Source of the DNA: Halictus rubicundus
Taxonomy: Eukaryota > Arthropoda > Insecta > Hymenoptera > Halictidae
Assembly (NCBI RefSeq): GCF_050948215.1
Contig: NW_027488623.1
Span: forward strand, 124,001-188,000
Length of the DNA: 64,000 nt
Direction: 5' to 3'
Below the pieces are notes generated by a model that was given only the letters and a program-made list of their open reading frames with translations, was not told the DNA's origin and did not search any database. The position numbers and the translations under genes are program-made. This document shows positions 36,930 to 51,120 of this stretch, one piece after another; the first letter of the stretch is position 1, and the number at the start of each line of letters is the position of its first letter.

Positions 36930-38420
36930 TAGAGGATAGGATAAGATAGAAGATAGGATAGGATAGAGGATAGGAGAGGGGTTTGGATAGGATAAAGGAT
37001 AGGATAGGATAGAGGATAGGATAGGATAGGATAGGATAGAGGATAGGATACGATAGAGGACAGGATAGGTTAGAGGATAGGATAGAGGATACGATAGGAT
37101 AGGATAGAGGATACGATAGGATACTATAGAGGATAGGATAGGATAGAGGATTGGATAGGATAGAGGATAGGATATGATAGAGGATAGGATATGATAGAGG
37201 ATAGGATAGGATAGAGGATAGGATAGGATAGAGGATAGGATACGATAGAGGATAGGATAGGATAGAGGATAGGATAGGATAGAGGATAGGAAAGGATAGA
37301 GGATAGGATAGGATAGAGGATAGCATAGGATAGAGGATAGGATATTATAGAGGATAGGAGAGGATAGAGGATAGGATAGGATAGAGGATAGGATAGGATA
37401 GGGGATAGGATAGGATAGAGCATAGGATACGATAGAGGATAGGACAGAGGATAGGATAGGATAGAGGATAGGATAGGATAGAGTATAGGATATGATAGAG
37501 GATAGGATAGGATAGAGGATAGGATAGGATAGAGGATAGGATAGGATACCGGATGGGATAGGATAGAGGATAGGATACGATAGAGGATAGGATAGGATAG
37601 AGGATAGGAAAGGATACAGGATAGGATAGGATAGAGGGTAGGATAGGATAGAGGATAGGATAGGATAGAGGATAGGATAGGATAGAGGATAGGATAGGAT
37701 AGAGGATACGATATGACAGAGGATAAGATAGGATAGAGGATAGGACAGGATAGATGATAGGATAGGATAGAGGATAGGATAAGATAGAGGATGGGATAGG
37801 ATAGAGGATAGGATACGATAGAGGATACGAAAGGATAGGATAGAGGGTAGGATAGGATAGAGGATAGGATAGGATAGAGGATAGGATATGATAGAGGATA
37901 GGAGACGAAAGAGGATAGGATTGGATAGAGAATAGGATAGAGGATAGGATAAGATAGAGGATAGGATACGATAGAGGATACGATAGGTTAGAGGATGGGA
38001 TAGGGGATTGGATAGGATAGAGGATAGGATAGGATAGAGGATAGGAAAGGATGGAGGATAGGATCGGATAGAGGATAGGATAGGGGATTGGATAGGATAG
38101 AGGATAGGATAGGATAGAGGATAGGATACGATAGAGGATACGATAGGATAGAGGATGGGATAGGGGATTGGATAGGATAGAGGATAGGAGACGATATGAG
38201 GATAGGATAGGATAGAGAATAGGATATTATAGATGATATTATAGGAAAGAGGATAGGATATGATAGAGGATCGGATAGGATAGAGGATTGGATAGGATAG
38301 AGGATACGATAGGATGGAGGATACGATAGGATAGGGTAGAGGATAGGATAGGATAGAGGATAGGATAGGATAGAGGATAGGATAGGATAGAGGATAGGAT
38401 AGGATAGAGGATAGGATAGG
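36930..38420. repeat. Higher-order repeat R6, copy 1
   Basis: Matches about 38536-40026 at an offset of 1606 bp. Landmarks are AAGATAGAAGATAGG before AGAGGGGTTTGG, CAGGATAGGTTAGAGG (37061 and 38667) and GGTTAGAGGATGGG (37983 and about 39590). Adjacent direct copies point to an unequal exchange. Confidence 0.8.
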
Positions 38421-38535
38421 ATAGAGGATAGGATAGGGGATAGGATAGGATAGAGGATAGGATAGGATAGAGGATAGGATATGATAGAGGATAGGAGAGG
38501 ATAGACGATTGGATAGGATAGAGGATAGGATAGGA

Positions 38536-40026
38536 TAGAGGATAGGATAAGATAGAAGATAGGATAGGATAGAGGATAGGAGAGGGGTTTGGATAGGATA
38601 AAGGATAGGATAGGATAGAGGATATGATAGGATAGGATAGGATAGAGGATAGGATACGATAGATGACAGGATAGGTTAGAGGATAGGATAGAGGATACGA
38701 TAGGATAGGATAGAGGATACGATAGGATACTATAGAGGATAGGATAGGATAGAGGATTGGATAGGATAGAGGATAGGATATGATAGAGGATAGGATATGA
38801 TAGAGGATAGGATAGGATAGAGGATAGGATAGGATAGAGGATAGGATACGATAGAGGATAGGATAGGATAGAGGATAGGATAGGATAGAGGATAGCAAAG
38901 GATAGAGGATAGGATAGGATAGAGGATAGCATAGGATAGAGGATAGGATATTATAGAGGATAGGAGAGGATAGAGGATAGGATAGGATAGAGGATAGGAT
39001 AGGATAGGGGATAGGATAGTATAGAGCATAGGATACGATAGAGGATAGGACAGAGGATAGGATAGGATAGAGGATAGGATAGGATAGAGTATAGGATATG
39101 ATAGAGGATAGGATAGGATAGAGGATAGGATAGGATAGAGGATAGGATAGGATACCGGATGGGATAGGATAGAGGATAGGATACGATAGAGGATAGGATA
39201 GGATAGAGGATAGGAAAGGATACAGGATAGGATAGGATAGAGGATAGGATAAGATAGAGGATATGATAGGATAGAGGATAGGATAGGATAGAGGATAGGA
39301 TAGGATAGAGGATACGATATGACAGAGGATAAGATAGGATAGAGGATAGGACAGGATAGATGATAGGATAGGATAGAGGATAGGATAAGATAGAGGATGG
39401 GATAGGATAGAGGATAGGATACGATAGAGGATACGAAAGGATAGGATAGAGGGTAGGATAGGATAGAGGATAGGATAGGATAGAGGATAGGATATGATAG
39501 AGGATAGGAGACGAAAGAGGATAGGATTGGATAGAGAATAGGATAGAGGATAGGATAAGATAGAGGATAGGATACGATAGAGGATACGATAGGTTAGAGG
39601 ATGGGATAGGGGATTGGATAGGATAGAGGATAGGATAGGATAGAGGATAGGAAAGGATGGAGGATAGGATCGGATAGAGGATAGGATAGGGGATTGGATA
39701 GGATAGAGGATAGGATAGGATAGAGGATAGGATACGATAGAGGATACGATAGGATAGAGGATGGGATAGGGGATTGGATAGGATAGAGGATAGGAGACGA
39801 TATGAGGATAGGATAGGATAGAGAATAGGATATTATAGATGATATTATAGGAAAGAGGATAGGATATGATAGAGGATCGGATAGGATAGAGGATTGGATA
39901 GGATAGAGGATACGATAGGATGGAGGATACGATAGGATAGGGTAGAGGATAGGATAGGATAGAGGATAGGATAGGATAGAGGATAGGATAGGATAGAGGA
40001 TAGGATAGGATAGAGGATAGGATAGG
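38536..40026. repeat. Higher-order repeat R6, copy 2
   Basis: Second copy of 36930-38420, directly downstream. Individual substitutions are visible, for example GATAGTATAGAGCATAGG at about 39015 where copy 1 has GATAGGATAGAGCATAGG. Confidence 0.8.
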
Positions 40027-40829
40027 ATAGAGGATAGGATAGGATAGAGGATAGGATAGGATAGAGGATAGGATAGGATAGAGGATAGGATAGGATAGAG
40101 GATACCATAGGATAGGATAGAGGATAGGATAGGATAGAGGATAGGATAGGATAGAGGATAGGAAAGGATAGAGGATAGGATAGGATAGAGGATAGCATAG
40201 GATAGAGCATAGGATACGATAGAGGATAGGATAGAGGATGGGATAGGACTGAGGATAGGATAGGATATTGAATAGGATAGGATAGATGATATTATAGGAA
40301 AGAGGATAGGATATGATAGAGGAAACGATATTATAGAGGATAGGATAGGATAGAGGATCCGATAGAATAGAGGATTGGATAGGATACAGGATACGATAGG
40401 ATAGAGGATAGGTTAGGGGATTGGATAGGATAGACGATAGGATAGGATAGAGGATAGGATAGGATAGGGGATAGGATAAGATAGAGGATATGATAGGATA
40501 GAGGATAGGATATGATAGAGGATAGGATAGAGGATAGGATAGGATAGAGGATAGGATAGGATAGAGGATAGGATAGGATAGAGGATAGCATAGGATAGAG
40601 GATAGGATAGGATAGGATAGAGGATAGGATAGGATAGGGGATAGGATAGGATAGAGCATAGGATACGATAGAGGATAGGATAGGGGCTAGGATAGGATAG
40701 AGGATAGGATAGGATAGAGGATAGGATAGAGGATAGGATAGAGGATAGGATAGGATAGAGGATAGGATATGATAGAGGATAGGAGGGGATAGAGGATAGG
40801 ATAGGATAGATGATAGGATAGGATAGAGG

Positions 40830-42948
40830 ATAGGATAAGATAGAAGATAGGATAGGATAGAGGATAGGAGAGGGGTTTGGATAGGATAAAGTATAGGATA
40901 GGATAGAGGATAGGATAGGATAGGATAGGATAGAGGATAGGATACGATAGAGGACAGGATACGATAGAGCATACGAAAGGATAGGATAGAGGATAGGATA
41001 GGATAGAGGATAGGATAGGTTAGAGGATAGGATAGAGGATACGATAGGATAGGATAGAGGATACGATAGGATACTATAGAGGATAGGATAGGATAGAGGA
41101 TTGGATAGGATAGAGGATAGTATATGATAGAGGATAGGATATGATAGAGGATAGGATAGGATAGAGGATAGGATAGGATAGCGGAAAGGATAGGATAGAG
41201 TATAGAATAGGATAGAGGAAATGATAGGATAGATGCTAGGATATGATAGAGAATAGGATAGAGGATAGGATAGGACTGAGGATAGGATAGGATATTGAAT
41301 AGGATAGGATAGATGATATTATAGGAAAGAGGATAGGATAGGACTGAGGATAGGATAGGATAGGGAATAGGATAGGATAGATGATATTATAGGAAAGAGG
41401 ATAGGATATGATAGAGGATACGATATTATAGAGGATAGGATAGGATAGAGGATCGGATAGAATAGAGGATTGGATAGGATACAGGATACGATAGGATAGA
41501 GGATAGGATAGGGGATTGGATAGTATAGACGATAGGATAGGATAGAGGATAGGATAGGATAGGGGATAGGATAGGATAGAGGATAGGATAGGATAGAGGA
41601 TAGGATAGGATAGAGGATAGGATAGGATGGAGGATAGGATATGATAGAGGATAGGATAGGATAGGATAGGATAGAGGATAGGATAGGATAGAGGATAGGA
41701 TAGAGGATAGGATAGGATAGAGGATAGGATAGGATAGAGGGTAGGATAGGATTGAGGATAGGATAGGATAGAGGATAGGATATGATAGAGGATAGTATAG
41801 AGGATAGGATAGGACTGAGGATAGGATAGGATATTGAATAGGATAGGATAGATGATATTATAGGAAAGAGGATAGGATAGGACTGAGGATAGGATAGGAT
41901 AGGGAATAGGATAGGATAGATGATATTATAGGAAAGAGGGTAGGATATGATAGAGGATACGATATTATAGAGGATAGGATAGGATAGAGGATCGGATAGA
42001 ATAGAGGATTGGATAGGATACAGGATACGATAGGATAGAGGATAGGATAGGGGATTGGATAGGATAGACGATAGGATAGGATAGAGGATAGGATAGGATA
42101 GGGGATAGGATAGGATAGAGGATAGGATAGGATAGAGGATAGGATAGGATAGAGAATAGGATAGGATGGAGGTTAGGATCGGATAGAGGATAGGATAGGG
42201 GATTGGATAGGTAGAGGATAGGATAGAGGATAGGATAGGATAGAGGATAGGATACGATAGAGGATACGATATTATAGAGGATAGGATAGGATAGAGGATC
42301 GGATAGGATTGAGGATAGGATAGGATAGAGGATAGGATAGGATAGAGGATATGATCGGATACAGGATAGGATAGGGGATTGCATAGGATAGAGGATAGGA
42401 TAGGATAGAGGATACGATAGGATAGGATAGAGGATAGGGTAGGATAGGATAGAGGATAGGATAAAATAGAGGATAGGATATGATAGAGGATAGGATAGGA
42501 TAGAGGATGGGATACGATAGAGGATAGGATAGGATAGACGATAGGATAGGGGATTGGATAGGATAGAGGATAGGAGACGATATGAGGATAGGATAGGATA
42601 GAGAATAGGATATTATAGATGATATTATAGGAAAGAGGATAGGATATGATAGAGAATCGGATAGGATAGAGGATTGGATAGGATAGAGGATAGGATATGA
42701 TAGAGGATAGGATAGGATAGAGGATAGGATAGGATAGAGGATAGGATAGGATAGAGGATAGGATAAGATAGAGGATATGATAGGATAGAGGATAGGATAT
42801 GATAGAGGATAGGATGGAGGATAGGATAGGATAGAGGATAGGATGCGATAGAGGATACGAAAGGATAGGATAGAGGGTAGGATAGGATAGAGGATAGGAT
42901 ACGATAGAGGATAGGATAGGATAGGATAGAGGATAGGAAAGGATAGAG
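40830..42948. repeat. Higher-order repeat R7, segment A, copy 1
   Basis: Matches about 44413-46531 at a constant offset of 3583 bp (GAGAGGGGTT at 40868 and 44451 among others). Segment A contains two local repeats of AGATGATATTATAGGAAAG. It is followed by a 618-bp spacer and then segment B. Confidence 0.82.
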
Positions 42949-43565
42949 GATATGATAGGATAGGATAGAGGATAGGATAGGATAGAGGATTGGATAGGAT
43001 AGAGGATACGATCGGATAGAGGATAGGATAGGGGATTGGATAGGATAGAGGATAGGATAGGATAGAGGATAGGATAGGATAGAGGATAGGATAGTATAGA
43101 GGATAGGATAGGATAGAGCATAGGATAGGATAGAGGATAGGATACGATAGAGGATACGATAGGATAGGGTAGAGAATAGGATAGGATAGAGGATAGGACA
43201 GAACAGAGGATAGGATAGGATAGAGGATAGGATAGTATAGAGGATAGGATAGGATAGAGGATAGGATAGGGTAGAGGATAGGATAGGATAGAGGATAGGA
43301 TAGGATAGAAGATAGGATATGATAGAGGATACGATATTATAGAGGATACGATAGGATAGGGTAGAGGATAGGATAGGATAGAAGATAGGATCGGATAGAG
43401 GATAGGATAGGGGATTGGATAGGATAGAGGATAGGAGACGATATGAGGATAGGATAGGATAGATGATATTATAGGAAAGAGGATAGGATATGATAGAGTT
43501 TACGATATTATAGAGGATCGGATAGGATAGAGGATCGGATAGGATAGAGGATAGGATAGGATAGA

Positions 43566-44415
43566 GGATAGGATGGGATAGAGGATAGGATACGATAGAG
43601 GATAGGATAGGATAGAGGATAGGATAGGATAGAGGATAGGATAGGGTAGAGGATAGGATAGGATAGAGGATAGGATAGGATAGAGGATAGGATGGGATAG
43701 AGGATAGGATAGGGTAGAGGATAGGATAGGATAGAGGATAGGATAGGATAGAAGATAGGATCGGATAGAGGATAGGGTAGAGGATTGGATAGGATAGAGT
43801 AAAGGATAAGATAGAGGATAGGATAGGATAGAGGATAGGATAGGGTAGAGGATAGGATAGGATAGAGGATAGGATAGGATAGAAGATAGGATGGGATAGA
43901 GGATAGGATAGGATAGAGGATAGGATAAGATAGAGGATAGGATAGGATAGAGGATAGGATAGGGTTGAGGATAGGATAGGATAGAGGATAGGATAGAAGA
44001 TAGGATCGGATAGAGGATAGGGTAGAGGATTGGATAGGATAGACGATAGGATACGATAGAGGATACGATAGGATAGGATAGAGGATAGGATAGGATAGGG
44101 GATAGGATAGGATAGGGGATAGGATAGGATAGAGGATAGGATATGATAGAGGATAGGATAGGGTAGATGATAGGATAGGATAGAGGATAGGATAGGATAG
44201 AGGATAGGATCGGATAGAGGATAGAATAGGATAGAGGATAGGATATGATAGAGGATAGGATAGGATAGAGGATAGGATAGGATAGAGGATACGATAGGCT
44301 AGGATAGAGAATAGGATAGGATAGAGGGTAGGACAGGATAGAGGATAGGACAGGATAGAGGATAGGATAGGATAGAGGATAGGATAGGATAGAGGATAGG
44401 ATAGGATAGAGCATA
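43566..44415. repeat. Higher-order repeat R7, segment B, copy 1
   Basis: Matches about 46531-47380 at an offset of 2965 bp. Landmarks are GGATGGGATAGAGG at the start, ACGATAGGCTAGG (44291 and 47256) and GAGCATAGG at the end (44409 and 47374). Confidence 0.82.
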
Positions 44416-46531
44416 GGATAAGATAGAAGATAGGATAGGATAGAGGATAGGAGAGGGGTTTGGATAGGATAAAGTATAGGATAGGATAGAGGATAGGATA
44501 GGATAGGATAGGATAGAGGATAGGATACGATAGAGGACAGGATACGATAGAGCATACGAAAGGATAGGATAGAGGATAGGATAGGATAGAGGATAGGATA
44601 GGTTAGAGGATAGGATAGAGGATACGATAGGATAGGATAGAGGATACGATAGGATACTATAGAGGATAGGATAGGATAGAGGATTGGATAGGATAGAGGA
44701 TAGTATATGATAGAGGATAGGATATGATAGAGGATAGGATAGGATAGAGGATAGGATAGGATAGCGGAAAGGATAGGATAGAGTATAGAATAGGATAGAG
44801 GAAATGATAGGATAGATGCTAGGATATGATAGAGAATAGGATAGAGGATAGGATAGGACTGAGGATAGGATAGGATATTGAATAGGATAGGATAGATGAT
44901 ATTATAGGAAAGAGGATAGGATAGGACTGAGGATAGGATAGGATAGGGAATAGGATAGGATAGATGATATTATAGGAAAGAGGATAGGATATGATAGAGG
45001 ATACGATATTATAGAGGATAGGATAGGATAGAGGATCGGATAGAATAGAGGATTGGATAGGATACAGGATACGATAGGATAGAGGATAGGATAGGGGATT
45101 GGATAGTATAGACGATAGGATAGGATAGAGGATAGGATAGGATAGGGGATAGGATAGGATAGAGGATAGGATAGGATAGAGGATAGGATAGGATAGAGGA
45201 TAGGATAGGATGGAGGATAGGATATGATAGAGGATAGGATAGGATAGGATAGGATAGAGGATAGGATAGGATAGAGGATAGGATAGAGGATAGGATAGGA
45301 TAGAGGATAGGATAGGATAGAGGGTAGGATAGGATTGAGGATAGGATAGGATAGAGGATAGGATATGATAGAGGATAGTATAGAGGATAGGATAGGACTG
45401 AGGATAGGATAGGATATTGAATAGGATAGGATAGATGATATTATAGGAAAGAGGATAGGATAGGACTGAGGATAGGATAGGATAGGGAATAGGATAGGAT
45501 AGATGATATTATAGGAAAGAGGGTAGGATATGATAGAGGATACGATATTATAGAGGATAGGATAGGATAGAGGATCGGATAGAATAGAGGATTGGATAGG
45601 ATACAGGATACGATAGGATAGAGGATAGGATAGGGGATTGGATAGGATAGACGATAGGATAGGATAGAGGATAGGATAGGATAGGGGATAGGATAGGATA
45701 GAGGATAGGATAGGATAGAGGATAGGATAGGATAGAGAATAGGATAGGATGGAGGTTAGGATCGGATAGAGGATAGGATAGGGGATTGGATAGGTAGAGG
45801 ATAGGATAGAGGATAGGATAGGATAGAGGATAGGATACGATAGAGGATACGATATTATAGAGGATAGGATAGGATAGAGGATCGGATAGGATTGAGGATA
45901 GGATAGGATAGAGGATAGGATAGGATAGAGGATATGATCGGATACAGGATAGGATAGGGGATTGCATAGGATAGAGGATAGGATAGGATAGAGGATACGA
46001 TAGGATAGGATAGAGGATAGGGTAGGATAGGATAGAGGATAGGATAAAATAGAGGATAGGATATGATAGAGGATAGGATAGGATAGAGGATGGGATACGA
46101 TAGAGGATAGGATAGGATAGACGATAGGATAGGGGATTGGATAGGATAGAGGATAGGAGACGATATGAGGATAGGATAGGATAGAGAATAGGATATTATA
46201 GATGATATTATAGGAAAGAGGATAGGATATGATAGAGAATCGGATAGGATAGAGGATTGGATAGGATAGAGGATAGGATATGATAGAGGATAGGATAGGA
46301 TAGAGGATAGGATAGGATAGAGGATAGGATAGGATAGAGGATAGGATAAGATAGAGGATATGATAGGATAGAGGATAGGATATGATAGAGGATAGGATAG
46401 AGGATAGGATAGGATAGAGGATAGGATGCGATAGAGGATACGAAAGGATAGGATAGAGGGTAGGATAGGATAGAGGATAGGATACGATAGAGGATAGGAT
46501 AGGATAGGATAGAGGATAGGAAAGGATAGAG
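44413..46531. repeat. Higher-order repeat R7, segment A, copy 2
   Basis: Second copy of 40830-42948. Here A is joined directly to B, without the 618-bp spacer found in copy 1. Confidence 0.82.
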
Positions 46532-47380
46532 GATAGGATGGGATAGAGGATAGGATACGATAGAGGATAGGATAGGATAGAGGATAGGATAGGATAGAGG
46601 ATAGGATAGGGTAGAGGATAGGATAGGATAGAGGATAGGATAGGATAGAGGATAGGATGGGATAGAGGATAGGATAGGGTAGAGGATAGGATAGGATAGA
46701 GGATAGGATAGGATAGAAGATAGGATCGGATAGAGGATAGGGTAGAGGATTGGATAGGATAGAGTAAAGGATAAGATAGAGGATAGGATAGGATAGAGGA
46801 TAGGATAGGGTAGAGGATAGGATAGGATAGAGGATAGGATAGGATAGAAGATAGGATGGGATAGAGGATAGGATAGGATAGAGGATAGGATAAGATAGAG
46901 GATAGGATAGGATAGAGGATAGGATAGGGTTGAGGATAGGATAGGATAGAGGATAGGATAGAAGATAGGATCGGATAGAGGATAGGGTAGAGGATTGGAT
47001 AGGATAGACGATAGGATACGATAGAGGATACGATAGGATAGGATAGAGGATAGGATAGGATAGGGGATAGGATAGGATAGGGGATAGGATAGGATAGAGG
47101 ATAGGATATGATAGAGGATAGGATAGGGTAGATGATAGGATAGGATAGAGGATAGGATAGGATAGAGGATAGGATCGGATAGAGGATAGAATAGGATAGA
47201 GGATAGGATATGATAGAGGATAGGATAGGATAGAGGATAGGATAGGATAGAGGATACGATAGGCTAGGATAGAGAATAGGATAGGATAGAGGGTAGGACA
47301 GGATAGAGGATAGGACAGGATAGAGGATAGGATAGGATAGAGGATAGGATAGGATAGAGGATAGGATAGGATAGAGCATA
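46531..47380. repeat. Higher-order repeat R7, segment B, copy 2
   Basis: Second copy of 43566-44415. The change of offset from 3583 to 2965 bp at 46531 marks the missing spacer. Confidence 0.82.
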
Positions 47381-48599
47381 GGATACGATAGAGGATAGGA
47401 TAGGATAGAGCATAGGATACGATAGAGGATAGGATAGGGGATTAGATAGGGTAGAGGATAGGATAGGACAGATGATATTATAGGAATGAGGATAGGATAT
47501 GATAGAGGATACGATATTATAGAGGATACGATAGGATAGGGTAGAGGATAGGATAGGATAGAGTAAAGGATAAGATAGAGGATAGGATAGGATAGAGGAT
47601 AGGACAGGACAGAGGATAGGATAGGATAGAGGATAGGATAGGATAGAGGATAGGATGGGATAGAGGATAGGATACGATAGAGGATAGGATAGAGAATAGG
47701 ATAGGATAGAGGGTAGGACAGGATAGAGGATAGGATAGGATAGAGGATAGGATAGGATAGAGGATAGGATAGGATAGAGGATAGGATAGAAGATAGGATA
47801 GGATAGAGGATAGGATAAGATAGAGGATAGGATAGGATTGAGGATAGGATAGGGGATTGGATAGGATAGAGGATAGGATAGGATAGAAGATAGGATACGA
47901 TAGAGGAAACGATAGGATAGAGGATAGGATAGGATAGAGGATAGGATCGGATAGAGGATAGGATAGGGGATTGGATAGAATAAAGGATAGGATAGGATAG
48001 AGGATAGAATAGGATAGAGGATAGGATAGTATAGAGGATAGGATATAATAGAGGATAGGATAGGATAGAGGATAGGATACGATAGAGGATACGATAGGAT
48101 AGGATAGAGGATAGGATAGATGATAGGATAGGATAGAGGATAGGATAGATGATAGGATAGGATAGAGGATAGGATAGGATAGAGGATAGAATAGGATAGA
48201 GGATAGGATATGATAGAGGATAGGATAGGATAGAGGATAGGATAGGATAGAGGATAGGATAGGATAGAGGATAGGATAGGATAGAGGATAGGATAGGATA
48301 GAGGATACGATAGGCTAGGATAGAGAATAGGATAGGATATAGGGTAGGACAGGATAGAGGATAGGATAGGATAGAGGATAGGATAGGATAGAGCATAGGA
48401 TACGATAGAGGATAGGATAGGGGATTAGATAGGATAGAGGATAGGATAGGACAGATGATATTATAGGAATGAGGATAGGATATGATAGAGGGTACGATAT
48501 TATAGAGGATACGATAGGATAGGGTAGAGGATAGGATAGGATAGAGTAAAGGATAAGATAGAGGATAGGATAGGATAGAGGATAGGATAGGGTAGAGGA

Positions 48600-49610
48600 T
48601 AGGATAGGATAGAGGATAGGATGGGATAGAGGATAGGATAGGGTAGAGGATAGGATAAGGTAGAGGATAGGATAGGATAGAGGATAGGATAGGATTGAGG
48701 ATAGGATAGGGGATTGGATAGAATAGAGGATAGGATAGGATAGAGGATAGGATACGATAGAGGATAGAGGATAGGATAGGATAGAGGATAGGATAGGATA
48801 GAGGATAGGATAGGATAGAGGATAGGATAGGATAGAGGATAGGATAGGATAGAGGATAGGATAGGGTAGAGGATAGGATAGGATAGAGGATAGGATAGGA
48901 TAGAGGATAGGATAGGATAGAGGATAGGATAGGATAGAGGATAGGATCGGATAGAGGATAGGATAGGATAGAGGATAGGATAGGATAGAGGATAGGATGG
49001 GATAGAGGATAGGATACGATAGAGGATAGGATAGGATAGAGGATAGGATAGGATAGAGGATAGGATAGGGTAGAGGATAGGATAGGATAGAGGATAGGAT
49101 AGGATAGAGGATAGGATGGGATAGAGGATAGGATAGGGTAGAGGATAGGATAGGATAGAGGATAGGATAGGATAGAAGATAGGATCGGATAGAGGATAGG
49201 GTAGAGGATTGGATACGATAGAGTAAAGGATAAGATAGAGGATAGGATAGGATAGAGGATAGGATAGGGTAGAGGATAGGATAGGATAGAGGATAGGATA
49301 GGATAGAGGATAGGATAGGATAGAGGATAGGATAGGATAGGATAGAGGATAGGATAGGATAGAGGATAGGATAGGATAGAGGATACGATAGGATAGGATA
49401 GAGAATAGGATAGGATAGAGGATAGGACAGGACAGAGGATAGGATAGGATAGAGGATAGGATAGGATAGAGGATAGGATGGGATAGAGGATAGGATACGA
49501 TAGAGGATAGCATAGGATAGAGGATAGGATAGGATAGAGGATAGGATAGGGTAGAGGATAGGATAGGATAGAGGATAGGATAGGATAGAGGATAGGATAG
49601 GATAGAGCAT
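48600..49610. repeat. Near-consensus satellite core
   Basis: The most regular kilobase of the central right arm. Long runs of exact 17-bp units alternate with a few GATAGGG and GATGGG variants (for example about 48770-48855 and 48890-48945). Homogeneity is higher than in the flanks, where nearly every unit carries a variant. Confidence 0.7.
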
Positions 49611-50169
49611 AGGATACGATAGAGGATAGGATAGGGGATTAGATAGGATAGAGGATAGGATAGGACAGATGATATTATAGGAATGAGGATAGGATATGAT
49701 AGAGGATACGATATTATAGAGGATACGATAGGATAGGATAGAGGGTAGGATGGGGTAGAGGATAGGATAGGATAGAGGATAGGATAGGATAGAAGATAGG
49801 ATCGGATAGAGGATAGGATAGGATATAGGATAGGATAGGATAGAGGATAGGATAGGATAGATGATAGGATAGGATAGAGGATACGATAGGATAGGATAGA
49901 GAATAGGATAGGATAGGGGATAGGATAGTATAGAGGATAGGATAGGATAGAGGATAGGATAGGGTAGAGGATAGGATAGGATAGAGGGTAGGATGGGATA
50001 GAGGATAGGATAGGATAGAGGATAGGATAGGATAGAAGATAGGATCGGATAGAGGATAGGATAGGATAGAGGATAAGATAGGATAGAGGATAGGATAGGA
50101 TAGAGGATAGGATAGGATAGATGATAGGATAGGATAGAGGATACGATAGGATAGGGTAGAGAATAGGAT

Positions 50170-51120
50170 AGGATAGAGGATAGGACAGAACAGAGGATAG
50201 GATAGGATAGAGGATAGGATAGTATAGAGGATAGGATAGGATAGAGGATAGGATAGGGTAGAGGATAGGATAGGATAGAGGATAGGATAGGATAGAAGAT
50301 AGGATATGATAGAGGATACGATATTATAGAGGATACGATAGGATAGGGTAGAGGATAGGATAGGATAGAAGATAGGATCGGATAGAGGATAGGATAGGGG
50401 ATTGGATAGGATAGAGGATAGGAGACGATATGAGGATAGGATAGGATAGATGATATTATAGGAAAGAGGATAGGATATGATAGAGTTTACGATATTATAG
50501 AGGATCGGATAGGATAGAGGATCGGATAGGATAGAGGATTGGATAGGATAGAGGATACGATACTATAGAGGATAGGATACAGAATATGATACGGTAGACC
50601 ATAGGGGATTGGATCGTAAACAGGATAGGAGACGGTAGAGGATAGGATAGAATAGGATAGAGAATAAGATAGGATAGAGGATAGGTTAGGATAGACGATA
50701 GTATAGGATAGAGGATAGGATAGGATAGAGGATACGATAGGATAGGATAGAGAATAGGATAGGATAGAGGATAGGACAGGACAGAGGATAGGATAGGATA
50801 GAGGATAGGATAGGATAGAGGATAGGATGGGATAGAGGATAGGATACGATAGAGGATAGGATAGGATAGAGGATAGGATAGGATAGAGGATAGGATAGGG
50901 TAGAGGATAGGATAGGATAGAGGATAGGATAGGATAGAAGATAGGATCGGATAGAGGATAGGGTAGAGGATTGGATAGGATAGAGTAAAGGATAAGATAG
51001 AGGATAGGATAGGATAGAGGATAGGATAGGGTAGAGGATAGGATAGGATAGAGGATAGGATAGGATAGAGGATAGGATGGGATAGAGGATAGGATAGGAT
51101 AGAGGATAGGATAGGATAGA
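50170..51120. repeat. Higher-order repeat R8, copy 1
   Basis: Matches about 52705-53670 at an offset of 2534 bp on the left and 2551 bp on the right; the 17-bp change is one extra unit near 52982. It includes the diverged cassette at 50588 with GTAGACCAT. Confidence 0.75.
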
